From the NCBI GenBank assembly GCA_035301985.1, contig DATGTE010000013.1:1-13414 (forward strand): a DNA stretch of 13,414 nt. The letters are read 5' to 3'. The stretch is from DASUXY01 sp035301985 (GTDB lineage Bacteria > Bacillota > Bacilli > Bacillales > Amphibacillaceae). Positions 6,603 to 12,972 of this stretch are shown piece after piece (position 1 is the first letter of the stretch; each line of letters begins with the position of its first letter). Both the position numbers and the translations under genes were made by a program. Below the pieces are notes generated by a model that saw only the letters and a program-made list of their open reading frames with translations, was not told the origin of the DNA and searched no databases.

Positions 6603-7442
6603 TTATCGCTTCTTGTGAACCGGTTTCCCATCATAATGCTTGTCGGCTAAACCTGATTTTCGTCGATAGACGAATAATCCGATGGCGACGACAATCAACA
6701 GAACGGAAATGAACTGTGCCGTACGAAGCTGCCCAAATATATAAAGGCTATCCGTTCGCATTCCTTCAATAAAGAATCGCCCGAATGAATACGCCATCAC
6801 ATACGTTAAAAACACTTCACCACGTAATGGATTTTTTCTTCGCAAGACGAGTAATAACATAAACACGAGTACATTCCAAAATGATTCATACAAAAATGTC
6901 GGATGATAATAGATGCCATCAATACACATTTGATTCATAATAAAATCGGGCAAATATTGATGGAAATTGTTATACGTCGCTTCGGAAACCGGTCCGCCAT
7001 GCGCCTCTTGGTTCATAAAATTTCCCCAGCGACCAATCGCCTGCCCTAAAATTAAGCTCGGTGCGGCAATATCGGCGATTTGCCAAAAAGATACTTTTTT
7101 CACGCGAGCAAATACGATGGCCGTAAGAACCGAACCAATTAAGGCACCGTGAATCGCCAAACCGCCTTCCCAAACAGCGAACACTTTCCACCACGGCCCA
7201 TCTGCATATTGTTCCCATTCAAAAAGAACGTAATAAATCCGGGCAAAAAGCACAGCAATCGGGAGAGCAAATACAATCAAATCAACAAATAAATCCTTTT
7301 CTAAACCGAATCGGTCTGATTCTTTCGTTGCTAAGTACACGCCTATAAAAGCCCCTGTAGCAATAATGACACCATACCAATAGATTGTTAAAGGCCCGAG
7401 TTCCAAAAACACCGGATTTAATGATGGTGCATTACATGTCAC
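6603..7442 (-). CDS. lgt: Prolipoprotein diacylglyceryl transferase Lgt
   Basis: An integral membrane enzyme that transfers diacylglycerol from phosphatidylglycerol to the lipobox cysteine of prolipoproteins, the first step of lipoprotein maturation. About seven transmembrane segments are apparent. Family signatures are GPLTIYWYG near the N-terminus, EGGLAIHGALIG (about 92-103) with the conserved histidine, and GRWGNFMNQEAHGGPV (about 137-152) with the conserved arginine. The later YHPTFLYES and GRFFIEGMRTD also belong to the family. I prefer GTG at 7442 (279 residues) because GGGAGTG lies 6 to 8 bp upstream and the protein then begins TCNAPSLNPVFLELG as homologues do. ATG codons at 7457 and 7466 would add 5 or 8 residues but have poor ribosome binding sites. 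It overlaps the end of hprK by 11 bp, as in B. subtilis. Confidence 0.96.
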   Translation of the reverse strand: MTCNAPSLNPVFLELGPLTIYWYGVIIATGAFIGVYLATKESDRFGLEKDLFVDLIVFALPIAVLFARIYYVLFEWEQYADGPWWKVFAVWEGGLAIHGALIGSVLTAIVFARVKKVSFWQIADIAAPSLILGQAIGRWGNFMNQEAHGGPVSEATYNNFHQYLPDFIMNQMCIDGIYYHPTFLYESFWNVLVFMLLLVLRRKNPLRGEVFLTYVMAYSFGRFFIEGMRTDSLYIFGQLRTAQFISVLLIVVAIGLFVYRRKSGLADKHYDGKPVHKKR

Positions 7443-8388
7443 TCCAATCACTCCCATCCAAACCATCTTTTTCCTGTTGAATCATGGATGTTAATCGTTC
7501 CGAAAACTCTTCTGCAGCATTTACTCCCATGCGTTTCAAACGGAAGTTCATCGCCGCCACTTCAATGATGACGGCCAAATTTCGTCCAGGTCGGACAGGA
7601 ATCGTTGCCTTAGGAAGGTGGACATCCATGACCTTGAATGTTTCCTCATCCAACCCTAAACGATCGTATTGTTTCTTCTCATCCCACAACTCCAAATGAA
7701 TATTCATCGTAATCTTTTTATATTTTAAAACAGCCCCCGCACCGAACAAAGTCATGACATTAATAATGCCCAACCCACGAATCTCGAGCAAATGTTCAAT
7801 TAATGGGGGGGCTTTTCCTACAAGCGTATCATAATCTTCTTGATGAATTTCCACACTATCATCGGCTACAAGACGGTGTCCTCGTTTCACCAATTCTAAA
7901 GCTGTTTCACTCTTTCCGACACCGCTTTGCCCCGTAATGAGAACTCCTACCCCATATACATCGACGAGCACACCATGGATCGCCGTAAATGGAGCAAATT
8001 TAATTTCTAAATAATTCGTTAATCGGCTGATCACCCGAGTCGTTTTTTTACGCGATTTTAAAATTGGGACACCTGCATGATTCGCCGCTTCAATGAGCAC
8101 TTCCGGAACATCCATACCACGTGTAATGACGATGCCAGGTGTGACATCTGTACATAATCGTTCGACGCGATCTCGCTGTTGATATTCACTTAAATCTAAA
8201 AAATAAGCCATTTCTGTTTTACCGATAAGTTGCAATCGTTCTTTCGGATAATATTTAAAATAACCCGTCATTTCAATCCCTGGACGGGAAATATCGCTTG
8301 TCGTAATCTCTCTATGTAAACCATCTTTTCCAGCGACGAGGGTCAATTTAAAATTGTCGAGTAAATCTTTTGTGCGAACTTTTGCCAT
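7432..8388 (-). CDS. hprK: HPr kinase/phosphorylase HprK
   Basis: A 318-residue cytoplasmic enzyme that phosphorylates Ser46 of HPr with ATP or pyrophosphate and reverses this by phosphorolysis, setting CcpA-dependent catabolite repression and PTS activity. The N-terminal domain covers about 1-130. The catalytic domain has the conserved AIHGVLVDVYG (136-146), the Walker A GQSGVGKS (153-160), VADDSVEI (174-181) with the catalytic aspartate, and the family signature EIRGLGIINV (about 202-211). PVRPGRNLAVIIEVAAMN follows near residue 270. Length is standard. The ATG at 8388 is preceded by a strong GGGGAGGG. It is the first gene of a minus-strand operon with its own promoter at 8423-8452; PpaX in the same operon removes the pyrophosphate made by the phosphorylase reaction. 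Confidence 0.98.
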   Translation of the reverse strand: MAKVRTKDLLDNFKLTLVAGKDGLHREITTSDISRPGIEMTGYFKYYPKERLQLIGKTEMAYFLDLSEYQQRDRVERLCTDVTPGIVITRGMDVPEVLIEAANHAGVPILKSRKKTTRVISRLTNYLEIKFAPFTAIHGVLVDVYGVGVLITGQSGVGKSETALELVKRGHRLVADDSVEIHQEDYDTLVGKAPPLIEHLLEIRGLGIINVMTLFGAGAVLKYKKITMNIHLELWDEKKQYDRLGLDEETFKVMDVHLPKATIPVRPGRNLAVIIEVAAMNFRLKRMGVNAAEEFSERLTSMIQQEKDGLDGSDWSDM

Positions 8389-8422
8389 TTATTTCCCTCC
8401 CCAGTGAATCGGACTGCTTTTT

Positions 8423-8452
8423 ATTGTAGCACATTTTAAGTTGATGCAGAAA
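8423..8452 (-). promoter_or_regulatory. Promoter of the hprK operon
   Basis: On the minus strand TACAAT (8428-8423) is preceded by TG at the extended -10 position (TGCTACAAT). A weak -35, TTTCTG (8452-8447), lies 18 bp away. Transcription would start about 27 bp before the hprK ATG, leaving a short leader with the GGGGAGGG site. Confidence 0.65.
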
Positions 8453-8477
8453 AGAGAAACAGCTCCTTCGCATCCTC

Positions 8478-8506
8478 TGTACAGAACAATTTCTTACGTG
8501 TATGAA
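8478..8506 (+). promoter_or_regulatory. Candidate promoter of the 119-residue gene
   Basis: TGTACA (8478-8483) and TATGAA (8501-8506) are 17 bp apart, each matching four of six sigma-A consensus bases. They precede the gene at 8547 by 40 bp. The -35 lies within the palindrome CTGTACAG. The match is modest. Confidence 0.3.
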
Positions 8507-8546
8507 TTTCATCAGTCAGGAGAATATACGGGATAGGAGGGATCGT

Positions 8547-8906
8547 ATGGATCAACATTTTTTATCGATTGAACAATTCGATGAACTATTGCATCAGTGG
8601 ATAGGGTTTCCAATCATAATTGAGAAAATCGAATTGCAAGACAAGGATGAAATACAAATGCATCTAGATCATATTAACTATGCAAAAAATACGCCTTCAG
8701 AAGATGGATATCAAGGAATCTATGCCTTACAACTTAACGGGGAAGGGACTATTCAGACGATGAATGACAATCAACCTCTTCCAGAACACATCTATGAAAT
8801 TCCTATCGAAGAGACGAGTTTATATGAATTCAATGGTTCACAATTTTTATTAAGTACCGAACGAGGCATTTATAAAATGAAACGTTTAGAAAAAGAGTTG
8901 AGGTGA
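8547..8906 (+). CDS. Conserved-looking hypothetical protein, 119 residues
   Basis: A soluble, acidic protein with no signal peptide or membrane segment; I do not recognise a named family. The start is ATG 8547 because GGAGGG precedes it at good spacing; a frame extending to ATG 8502 has no ribosome binding site. The sequence alternates short hydrophobic and charged runs, as in a small mixed alpha/beta domain. An N-terminal helix-like FLSIEQFDELLHQWIG is followed by predicted strands, and the end is YEFNGSQFLLSTERGIYKMK. Divergent from hprK and followed after 4 bp by a short ORF with a good ribosome binding site. Codon use looks like that of the neighbours and the gene seems intact, so I consider it real but of unknown function. 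Confidence 0.75.
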   Translation: MDQHFLSIEQFDELLHQWIGFPIIIEKIELQDKDEIQMHLDHINYAKNTPSEDGYQGIYALQLNGEGTIQTMNDNQPLPEHIYEIPIEETSLYEFNGSQFLLSTERGIYKMKRLEKELR

Positions 8907-8910
8907 CCAA

Positions 8911-9084
8911 ATGGCAAATCGCCTTCCTCAACATGACATTTCACGAGCGAAACTTCATTTTAGCACATTGAATAATGGCACGTTGGATACACATTATGAT
9001 GCAAAGAACGCAGGTGGTTCAACACCTACGTTCGCAATGTATCTTTCACAAGTTGGTTTAAAATCGTATTCAAGATGGCGATGA
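8911..9084 (+). CDS. Possible 57-residue small ORF
   Basis: An ATG follows GAGGTGA at good spacing, 4 bp after the stop of the 119-residue gene, which suggests translational coupling. The product begins MANRLPQHDISRAKLHF and ends at TGA 9084. It has no membrane segment and I recognise no family. Its last 59 bp overlap the 3' end of the convergent yvlD-like gene, and it runs through the 9006-9033 hairpin, so its C-terminal third is antisense to a real gene. It may be a truncated or degraded reading frame rather than a functional gene. Confidence 0.35.
   Translation: MANRLPQHDISRAKLHFSTLNNGTLDTHYDAKNAGGSTPTFAMYLSQVGLKSYSRWR
9006..9033 (-). repeat. 11-bp hairpin spanning the yvlD-like stop
   Basis: In minus-strand RNA GAACGTAGGTG pairs with CACCTGCGTTC (one U-G) around TTGAAC, followed by TTTGC. 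It includes the stop codon of the yvlD-like gene. It is probably a weak terminator or 3'-end stabiliser. In plus-strand RNA one pair becomes a C-A mismatch. Confidence 0.55.
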
Positions 9085-9385
9085 TGATAGCTGCTACAAT
9101 CGCTATGCCGAAGTTGGCAATATAAAAATCAGGACTCATAAACGCCTGCGTAATCATCAGTGTAATCGCATTGATCACAAATAAAAACAATCCAAATGTT
9201 ATGAACGTAATCGGCAATGTAAATAAAACTAAAATGGGTTTCACAAACAAGTTTAAAATCGATAAAATAAAGCTCGCTAATAATGCTGTCCCAAAGTCTT
9301 CGATATGAAATGAATCAAACAGTTGAGCTACGATGATTAGTGTTACAGCGTTTAGAAATATGGATATAAACCATCTTAGAAACAT
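9026..9385 (-). CDS. yvlD: YvlD-like holin-superfamily IV membrane protein
   Basis: A 119-residue membrane protein with four hydrophobic segments, of the family annotated as mycobacterial 4-TMS phage holin superfamily IV (Phage_holin_4_2). Despite the family name, the chromosomal members such as B. subtilis YvlD are not part of a phage; their role is unknown, and YvlD is under sigma-W envelope-stress control. Typical blocks are FGTALLASFILSILNLFVKP, given here as FGTALLASF and LNLFVKPIL, then LPITFITFGLFLFVINA and FGIAIVAAIIIAILN. I chose ATG 9385, with GAGG 7 bp upstream, over a TTG six bases further out that abuts the ribosome binding site. In B. subtilis yvlD also lies just upstream of hprK, supporting orthology. 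I found no clear sigma-W promoter here. Confidence 0.85.
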   Translation of the reverse strand: MFLRWFISIFLNAVTLIIVAQLFDSFHIEDFGTALLASFILSILNLFVKPILVLFTLPITFITFGLFLFVINAITLMITQAFMSPDFYIANFGIAIVAAIIIAILNTILNQLVKDTLRT

Positions 9386-9431
9386 ACGCAAACCTCTCTC
9401 TCATCTGGGATGATTTCAACATTTCTTCAAG

Positions 9432-9469
9432 TATACAACTAACGATATAAAAAAGCTAACGATTGTATA
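9432..9469. repeat. Paired TAACGAT repeats inside a TATACAA/TTGTATA inverted repeat
   Basis: CTAACGAT occurs at 9439-9446 and again at 9456-9463, 17 bp apart in the same orientation. TATACAA (9432-9438) and TTGTATA (9463-9469) flank them as an inverted pair. The array sits about 50 to 85 bp upstream of the yvlD-like start, where a regulator could bind. No regulator is recognised from it. Confidence 0.4.
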
Positions 9470-9532
9470 GAATCATTACACCTGTCCATCCCTACATATA
9501 CTTTGACTTTACCTTGCGTTTCAGCTCCCGTC

Positions 9533-9646
9533 CTATTTTTGAATGATCGGTGACTTTTGCAAAAACCACTCATTACTATGGTTATTTTTGCGAATCGATT
9601 TACTGAGCTGAACGATTGGATCCGGCGGCATACAGCTACATAACAT
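9533..9646 (-). CDS. Unidentified 37-codon ORF, possibly a remnant
   Basis: The frame from ATG 9646 to TAG 9533 encodes a basic peptide containing PPDPIVQLSKSIRKNN. The composition looks protein-like, but no ribosome binding site precedes it and I recognise no family. A second ATG at 9631 would give 32 residues. It may be a decayed gene end or chance. Confidence 0.15.
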   Translation of the reverse strand: MLCSCMPPDPIVQLSKSIRKNNHSNEWFLQKSPIIQK

Positions 9647-9694
9647 GCAAGAAGATTTCGCTCGACAAGAGGATCATGAATGATGTATGGTTAG

Positions 9695-10369
9695 CTACTC
9701 TGTTTTGAAATCCCAAATATAAAATTGCTCTTTACCTAATCGTTTCAGTGCAGCTTCCTTTAAGTCCGGGTCAACTTGTGACGGATCACTGAAATTTTTA
9801 ATCATCCCACCGGCTTGAGATTTGTGTGCCATAATCGCTTGCATTTTATGATTAAAATGATTGGTTATGTCATGAACGATATCGGGTTGTCCAAGATCTT
9901 CGATATGTGTGTTCGTTATTGCTTGGGCCCAGACAACAGGGCGTTCTTCAGGAGGGAGCAATCGGATTGCTTCAATAGCGGCAGCCCCTAAAGCATCATG
10001 GTCTGGATGAACCGCATGTCCTGGATAGTGGGTAATGACCAAGCTCGGTTTTAATTGTTGTAAAATCCCGTGCACATGCTCGGCGACTTCCATTGTATCC
10101 TCATATTCAATCGTTTTATCTCGATAGCCCAATAACTTGTAGTCAATATCTAAAAACTGACAAGCAGCGGCTAATTCCTGTTCTCTTATTTTGGGCAAAG
10201 TTTCCCGATTGGCAAAGGGAGGTGATCCCATATTTCTTCCCATTTCCCCCGACGTACCACATAGAAATGTAACGGGGATTCCTTGCTTTCTAAATTTCGT
10301 AATTGTCCCAGCTGCACCAAACGATTCATCGTCTGGATGTGCATAAATGACTACAACATGTTTACTCAT
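9695..10369 (-). CDS. bshB2: Bacillithiol biosynthesis deacetylase BshB2
   Basis: A 224-residue LmbE/PIG-L-type zinc hydrolase. BshB enzymes deacetylate GlcNAc-malate to GlcN-malate, the second step of bacillithiol synthesis, and some members also act on bacillithiol conjugates. The metal site motif AHPDDE follows the first strand (VVVIYAHPDDESFGAAGT), and the second motif HAVHPDHDALG lies in the middle; GTSGEMGRNMG is also typical. The pairing with yojF is the B. subtilis yojF-yojG (bshB2) arrangement, which favours BshB2 over BshB1. The ATG at 10369 has AGGTGA 5 bp upstream; a GTG three codons earlier is inside that site's spacing. Only 25 bp separate it from yojF, so the two are co-transcribed. 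No strong terminator follows. Confidence 0.93.
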   Translation of the reverse strand: MSKHVVVIYAHPDDESFGAAGTITKFRKQGIPVTFLCGTSGEMGRNMGSPPFANRETLPKIREQELAAACQFLDIDYKLLGYRDKTIEYEDTMEVAEHVHGILQQLKPSLVITHYPGHAVHPDHDALGAAAIEAIRLLPPEERPVVWAQAITNTHIEDLGQPDIVHDITNHFNHKMQAIMAHKSQAGGMIKNFSDPSQVDPDLKEAALKRLGKEQFYIWDFKTE

Positions 10370-10394
10370 CACTTTCACCTATCCCTAACGTAAA

Positions 10395-10748
10395 TTAATA
10401 ATCAAATGGCGTTTCACTAATTTGCAACGCGACCATTAAGCGTCCTTCTGAATCATGTCCAGCAAACAAAAGCTTTTCACCTTCATAGATTTCCCAATCC
10501 GTTAAACCTTCCGCATAAATCCAACCTTTTTCCAACTTTAATCCAATGCGATATGAATCTTCACCTGCAACGATTTTTGCTTGTGAAAAACGTACCGTGG
10601 CATTGCGTACATAGACACCTACATTGTATGCCTTTTCATTGACATGACTTGCATAGGCACCATTCGTTGTTTCCACGTGTACGTATACATCTTTATGCAT
10701 TAAACGATCTAATGATTTCTGTGCTTCATCGATTTGAATCGGTTCCAT
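10395..10748 (-). CDS. yojF: YojF family protein (DUF1806)
   Basis: A 117-residue soluble protein matching the YojF family, which is found next to bshB2 in Bacillus. Its biochemical role is unknown. The context suggests an accessory function for BshB2 or bacillithiol metabolism. Recognisable parts are the N-terminal helix IQIDEAQKSLDRLMHKDVYVH, cited here as IQIDEAQKSLDRL, then ETTNGAYASH, NVGVYVRNATVRF, KLEKGWIYAEGLTDWE and the ending ALQISETPFDY. The ATG at 10748 follows a strong AAGGAGGA with about 8 bp spacing. It is the first gene of the two-gene operon, with a candidate promoter at 10779-10807, and is divergent from the CDF exporter. Confidence 0.9.
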   Translation of the reverse strand: MEPIQIDEAQKSLDRLMHKDVYVHVETTNGAYASHVNEKAYNVGVYVRNATVRFSQAKIVAGEDSYRIGLKLEKGWIYAEGLTDWEIYEGEKLLFAGHDSEGRLMVALQISETPFDY

Positions 10749-10778
10749 TTCATCGTTCCTCCTTCGGTCACCACTTTT

Positions 10779-10807
10779 ACCTTATCGAAAGTCACTCGAG
10801 TCGTCAA
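10779..10807 (-). promoter_or_regulatory. Candidate promoter of yojF-bshB2
   Basis: On the minus strand TTGACG (10807-10802) and TAAGGT (10784-10779) are 17 bp apart. The -35 is good and the -10 poor (three of six). Transcription would start about 25 bp before the yojF ATG. Confidence 0.35.
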
Positions 10808-10849
10808 AAATTATCAACTCGAATGGACCATGATTAATCGACCATTAAA

Positions 10850-10866
10850 AGTTTCCTTTAGGAAAC
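10850..10866. promoter_or_regulatory. MntR-like operator upstream of CDF exporter
   Basis: AGTTTCCTTTAGGAAAC is a near-perfect palindrome (GTTTCC/GGAAAC around TTTA). It matches the reverse complement of the B. subtilis mntH MntR box, as I remember it, at about 14 of 17 positions. It is centred about 55 bp before the predicted start of the exporter transcript, a position that suits activation. In B. subtilis MntR with manganese activates the exporter genes mneP and mneS. Confidence 0.55.
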
Positions 10867-10878
10867 AGACTTTCTATC

Positions 10879-10907
10879 TAGTCAAGGGTGTTTTGTCCGG
10901 CTAATAT
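10879..10907 (+). promoter_or_regulatory. Candidate promoter of the CDF exporter
   Basis: TAGTCA (10879-10884) and TAATAT (10902-10907) are 17 bp apart, each four of six matches. The weakness fits an activator-dependent promoter with the MntR-like site just upstream. Confidence 0.4.
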
Positions 10908-10970
10908 CGTTGCTGTAGACCCACTTCATGACATTTGATACGATGAAAGAAAGACAAGGTGGTGCCATGA

Positions 10971-11855
10971 ATGAGAGAAGACGCACGTCCCATTTTAATT
11001 GCTACATGGATTGGCATTATAGTCAATCTCTTACTAACCATCATTAAAGGAGTCGCTGGAATTATCGCAAATAGTCGAGCTTTAATAGCCGACGCCGTCC
11101 ATTCCGCCTCCGATATTATCAGCTCTGTTGTCATCTTATTCGGGGTCAAAATTGCTATGAAACCGCCTGATCAAGAACACCCATACGGACATGGAAAAGC
11201 AGAAAACATCGCCTCGATTATTGTAGCTCTTTTATTAATACTTGTCGGTGTCGAAATTAGCATTTCTTCCTTAAAAATCTTTTGGGGAGAAATGCCATCC
11301 GCACCCCGTAAGCTTGCTCTATATGCTATTATTTTATCAATCGTCATTAAAGAGCTATTGTTCCAATATAAATACCGAGTAGGTAAAAAGTATCGTAGTG
11401 CAGCATTAATAAGTGATGCTTGGCATCATCGCTCAGACTCTCTTTCATCGATAGCAGCCTTAGTCGGAGTCGGAGCTGCGATGATCGGGGAGTCCTATAA
11501 CATGTCTCTTCTGTTGTACGGGGATGCTGTAGCAAGTATCATCGTATCGTTTATCGTCATCAAGGTAGGCTATAAACTTGCAAAGGAATCTTCCTTAGTC
11601 ATGATGGAACAAGTCCTTGACTCTGATGATGTCAAAACGTATAAACAAACCGTTCGATCCGTGGATGGTGTATTGAGGATTGATCAAATGCACGCTCGTA
11701 CACATGGAAGCTATGTCGTTATTGACATCAAGATTAGTGTTGATCCTGATCTCACCGTTAAAAAAGGCCATCATATTGCAACTAACGTGAAACAAACGCT
11801 TATGGACAAACATGATGATATTGCAGATGTTCTCGTTCACGTAAATCCTTATTAG
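10971..11855 (+). CDS. Cation diffusion facilitator, probable manganese exporter (MneP-like)
   Basis: A 294-residue inner-membrane antiporter-type exporter of divalent metal ions. Six hydrophobic segments occupy about residues 10-205, followed by a cytoplasmic ferredoxin-like C-terminal domain of about 85 residues. Metal-site motifs are HSASD in TM2 (H44, D48) and HHRSD in TM5 (H152, D156); the CDF signature PPDQEHPYGHGKAE (65-78) follows TM2. The overall sequence recalls B. subtilis MneP (YdfM) more than the zinc exporter CzcD, and the MntR-like box upstream also points to manganese, but the residues alone do not exclude Zn, Fe or Co. The ATG at 10971 follows AAGGTGG with about 8 bp spacing. 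It is monocistronic, convergent with mgtE and divergent from yojF. Confidence 0.9.
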   Translation: MREDARPILIATWIGIIVNLLLTIIKGVAGIIANSRALIADAVHSASDIISSVVILFGVKIAMKPPDQEHPYGHGKAENIASIIVALLLILVGVEISISSLKIFWGEMPSAPRKLALYAIILSIVIKELLFQYKYRVGKKYRSAALISDAWHHRSDSLSSIAALVGVGAAMIGESYNMSLLLYGDAVASIIVSFIVIKVGYKLAKESSLVMMEQVLDSDDVKTYKQTVRSVDGVLRIDQMHARTHGSYVVIDIKISVDPDLTVKKGHHIATNVKQTLMDKHDDIADVLVHVNPY

Positions 11856-11940
11856 TCGTAATTAGATGACCATACCCCGTTCCTACCATTGATTATGCTA
11901 GAAACGGGGTGGGATGGTCGGATAGTTGTTGTCACGACTA
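11853..11940. repeat. Nested inverted repeat between convergent exporter and mgtE genes
   Basis: An outer pair TAGTCGT (11853-11859) and ACGACTA (11934-11940) encloses GACCAT (11868-11873) paired with ATGGTC (11914-11919), and CCCCGTT (11875-11881) paired with AACGGGG (11903-11909). In minus-strand RNA the inner stem extends to 11 bp through a U-G wobble. No T tract follows on either strand, so it is not a classical terminator, though it lies where a shared one would be expected. The outer arm includes the last three bases of the exporter gene. Confidence 0.6.
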
Positions 11941-11982
11941 CATTACTATTCATTACTCCTCACTTTGTACATTTCCCAAAAA

Positions 11983-12972
11983 TTATAGCGTTAAAAACTT
12001 CGATGCGATTGAGAAATAAATCAAAACACCAACAATATCGGCAATCGATGTAATCAACGGTGCACTTGCAGTTGCTGGATCTAAATTCAATTTGTTAAAG
12101 ATAAAGGGCATGGACATACCGATTAAACTGCCCACGACGACAATTACAGTCATCGTGAGGGCAACGACAACAGCAATTTCAATGCCCCCTCTAAACACAC
12201 CAACACTAGCAACAGCCAGCGCCATTGTTAGCCCTAAAGCTACGGAAACAGAGATTTCTTTAACAAACATCTTCAGCCAATCTTTCATTTTAATATCACC
12301 CACAGCCATCGCACGAATCATGAGTGTAGCAGACTGGGAGCCTGCATTTCCACCGCTATCTACTAATAATGGCAAGAAAAATACGAGAGCGATATTTGAT
12401 GCAATGACATCTTCAAAGTGAGCAATTCCAGCTCCTGAAAAAATATTCATAAAAACAAGAATAACGAGCCAACCGATTCTTTTTCGATATAATGTAAAAA
12501 CACTTGCATCGCCTAATCCATCCTCCATCGATCCGACGGGAGCCATTTTGTGAAAGTCCTCGGTTGTCTCCTCATGGATGACGTCAATGATATCATCGAC
12601 ATGAATGACTCCGATCAGTTGTTCATCATGATTGACGACAGGGATTGTTACTAAATCGGTATCTCGGAATACTTTTGCTGCGGGTTCTTGATCTAAATCT
12701 GTTGGAAAATAGACGACATCGGTTTCCATATATGCTGTAACCAGCGCATCGCCTTGTGCTCCTAACAACTCACGTAACGATAACGTACCCATTAATCGGT
12801 TGAATTCATCCACTACATAAATGTAGTGGATATTCCGTTTGTTTTTTACTTCTTTACGAAGATGTGTAATCGCTTGATCAACTTTCAGCGATTGGTGAAT
12901 AACAATAAATTCTTTTTTCATCAACATGCCAGTTGTTTCATCATTGAAAATCGTCTTGCCTTCATTCGCCAT
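11983..12972 (-). CDS. mgtE: MgtE-type magnesium transporter lacking the N domain
   Basis: A 329-residue membrane protein of the MgtE Mg2+ channel family. It starts directly with two CBS domains (about 8-70 and 72-135), then a plug-helix-like segment (about 145-165) and five hydrophobic segments. Pore signatures are PLLVDSGGNAGSQSATLMIR (201-220) and LDPATASAPLITSIADIVG (297-315), with D298 and D312 at conserved acidic positions. Usual MgtE proteins are about 450 residues with a helical N domain before the CBS pair; here that domain is absent and the protein begins where the linker to CBS1 would be. The ATG at 12972 follows GGGAGG with about 9 bp spacing, and I found no remnant of an N domain upstream, so this is a genuinely short form rather than a misannotated start. 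Control is by the M-box leader at 13116-13340. Confidence 0.92.
   Translation of the reverse strand: MANEGKTIFNDETTGMLMKKEFIVIHQSLKVDQAITHLRKEVKNKRNIHYIYVVDEFNRLMGTLSLRELLGAQGDALVTAYMETDVVYFPTDLDQEPAAKVFRDTDLVTIPVVNHDEQLIGVIHVDDIIDVIHEETTEDFHKMAPVGSMEDGLGDASVFTLYRKRIGWLVILVFMNIFSGAGIAHFEDVIASNIALVFFLPLLVDSGGNAGSQSATLMIRAMAVGDIKMKDWLKMFVKEISVSVALGLTMALAVASVGVFRGGIEIAVVVALTMTVIVVVGSLIGMSMPFIFNKLNLDPATASAPLITSIADIVGVLIYFSIASKFLTL

Larger units (their letters stand above)
9386..9694. other. 309-bp gap between yvlD-like gene and bshB2
   Basis: This must hold the yvlD promoter and the end of the bshB2 transcript, but neither is clear. A TATACT that could serve as -10 for yvlD lies in the repeat region at 9432-9469, with only a weak -35. 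I also see a 10-bp imperfect inverted repeat (9559-9568 with 9579-9591, 3-nt bulge, no T tract) and a 37-codon ORF (9533-9646). Confidence 0.5.

Noticed and set aside
9026..9385. Evidence of a prophage from the holin-superfamily annotation
   Set aside because: This is the chromosomal YvlD type next to hprK, with no other phage genes nearby.
9559..9591. Inverted repeat as bshB2 terminator
   Set aside because: The stem has a 3-nt bulge and is A/T rich, and no T tract follows in the bshB2 direction.
12092..12421. 109-codon plus-strand open frame inside mgtE
   Set aside because: It is rich in Thr, Ala and Ile, as expected for the reverse of transmembrane codons; the opposite strand encodes MgtE.
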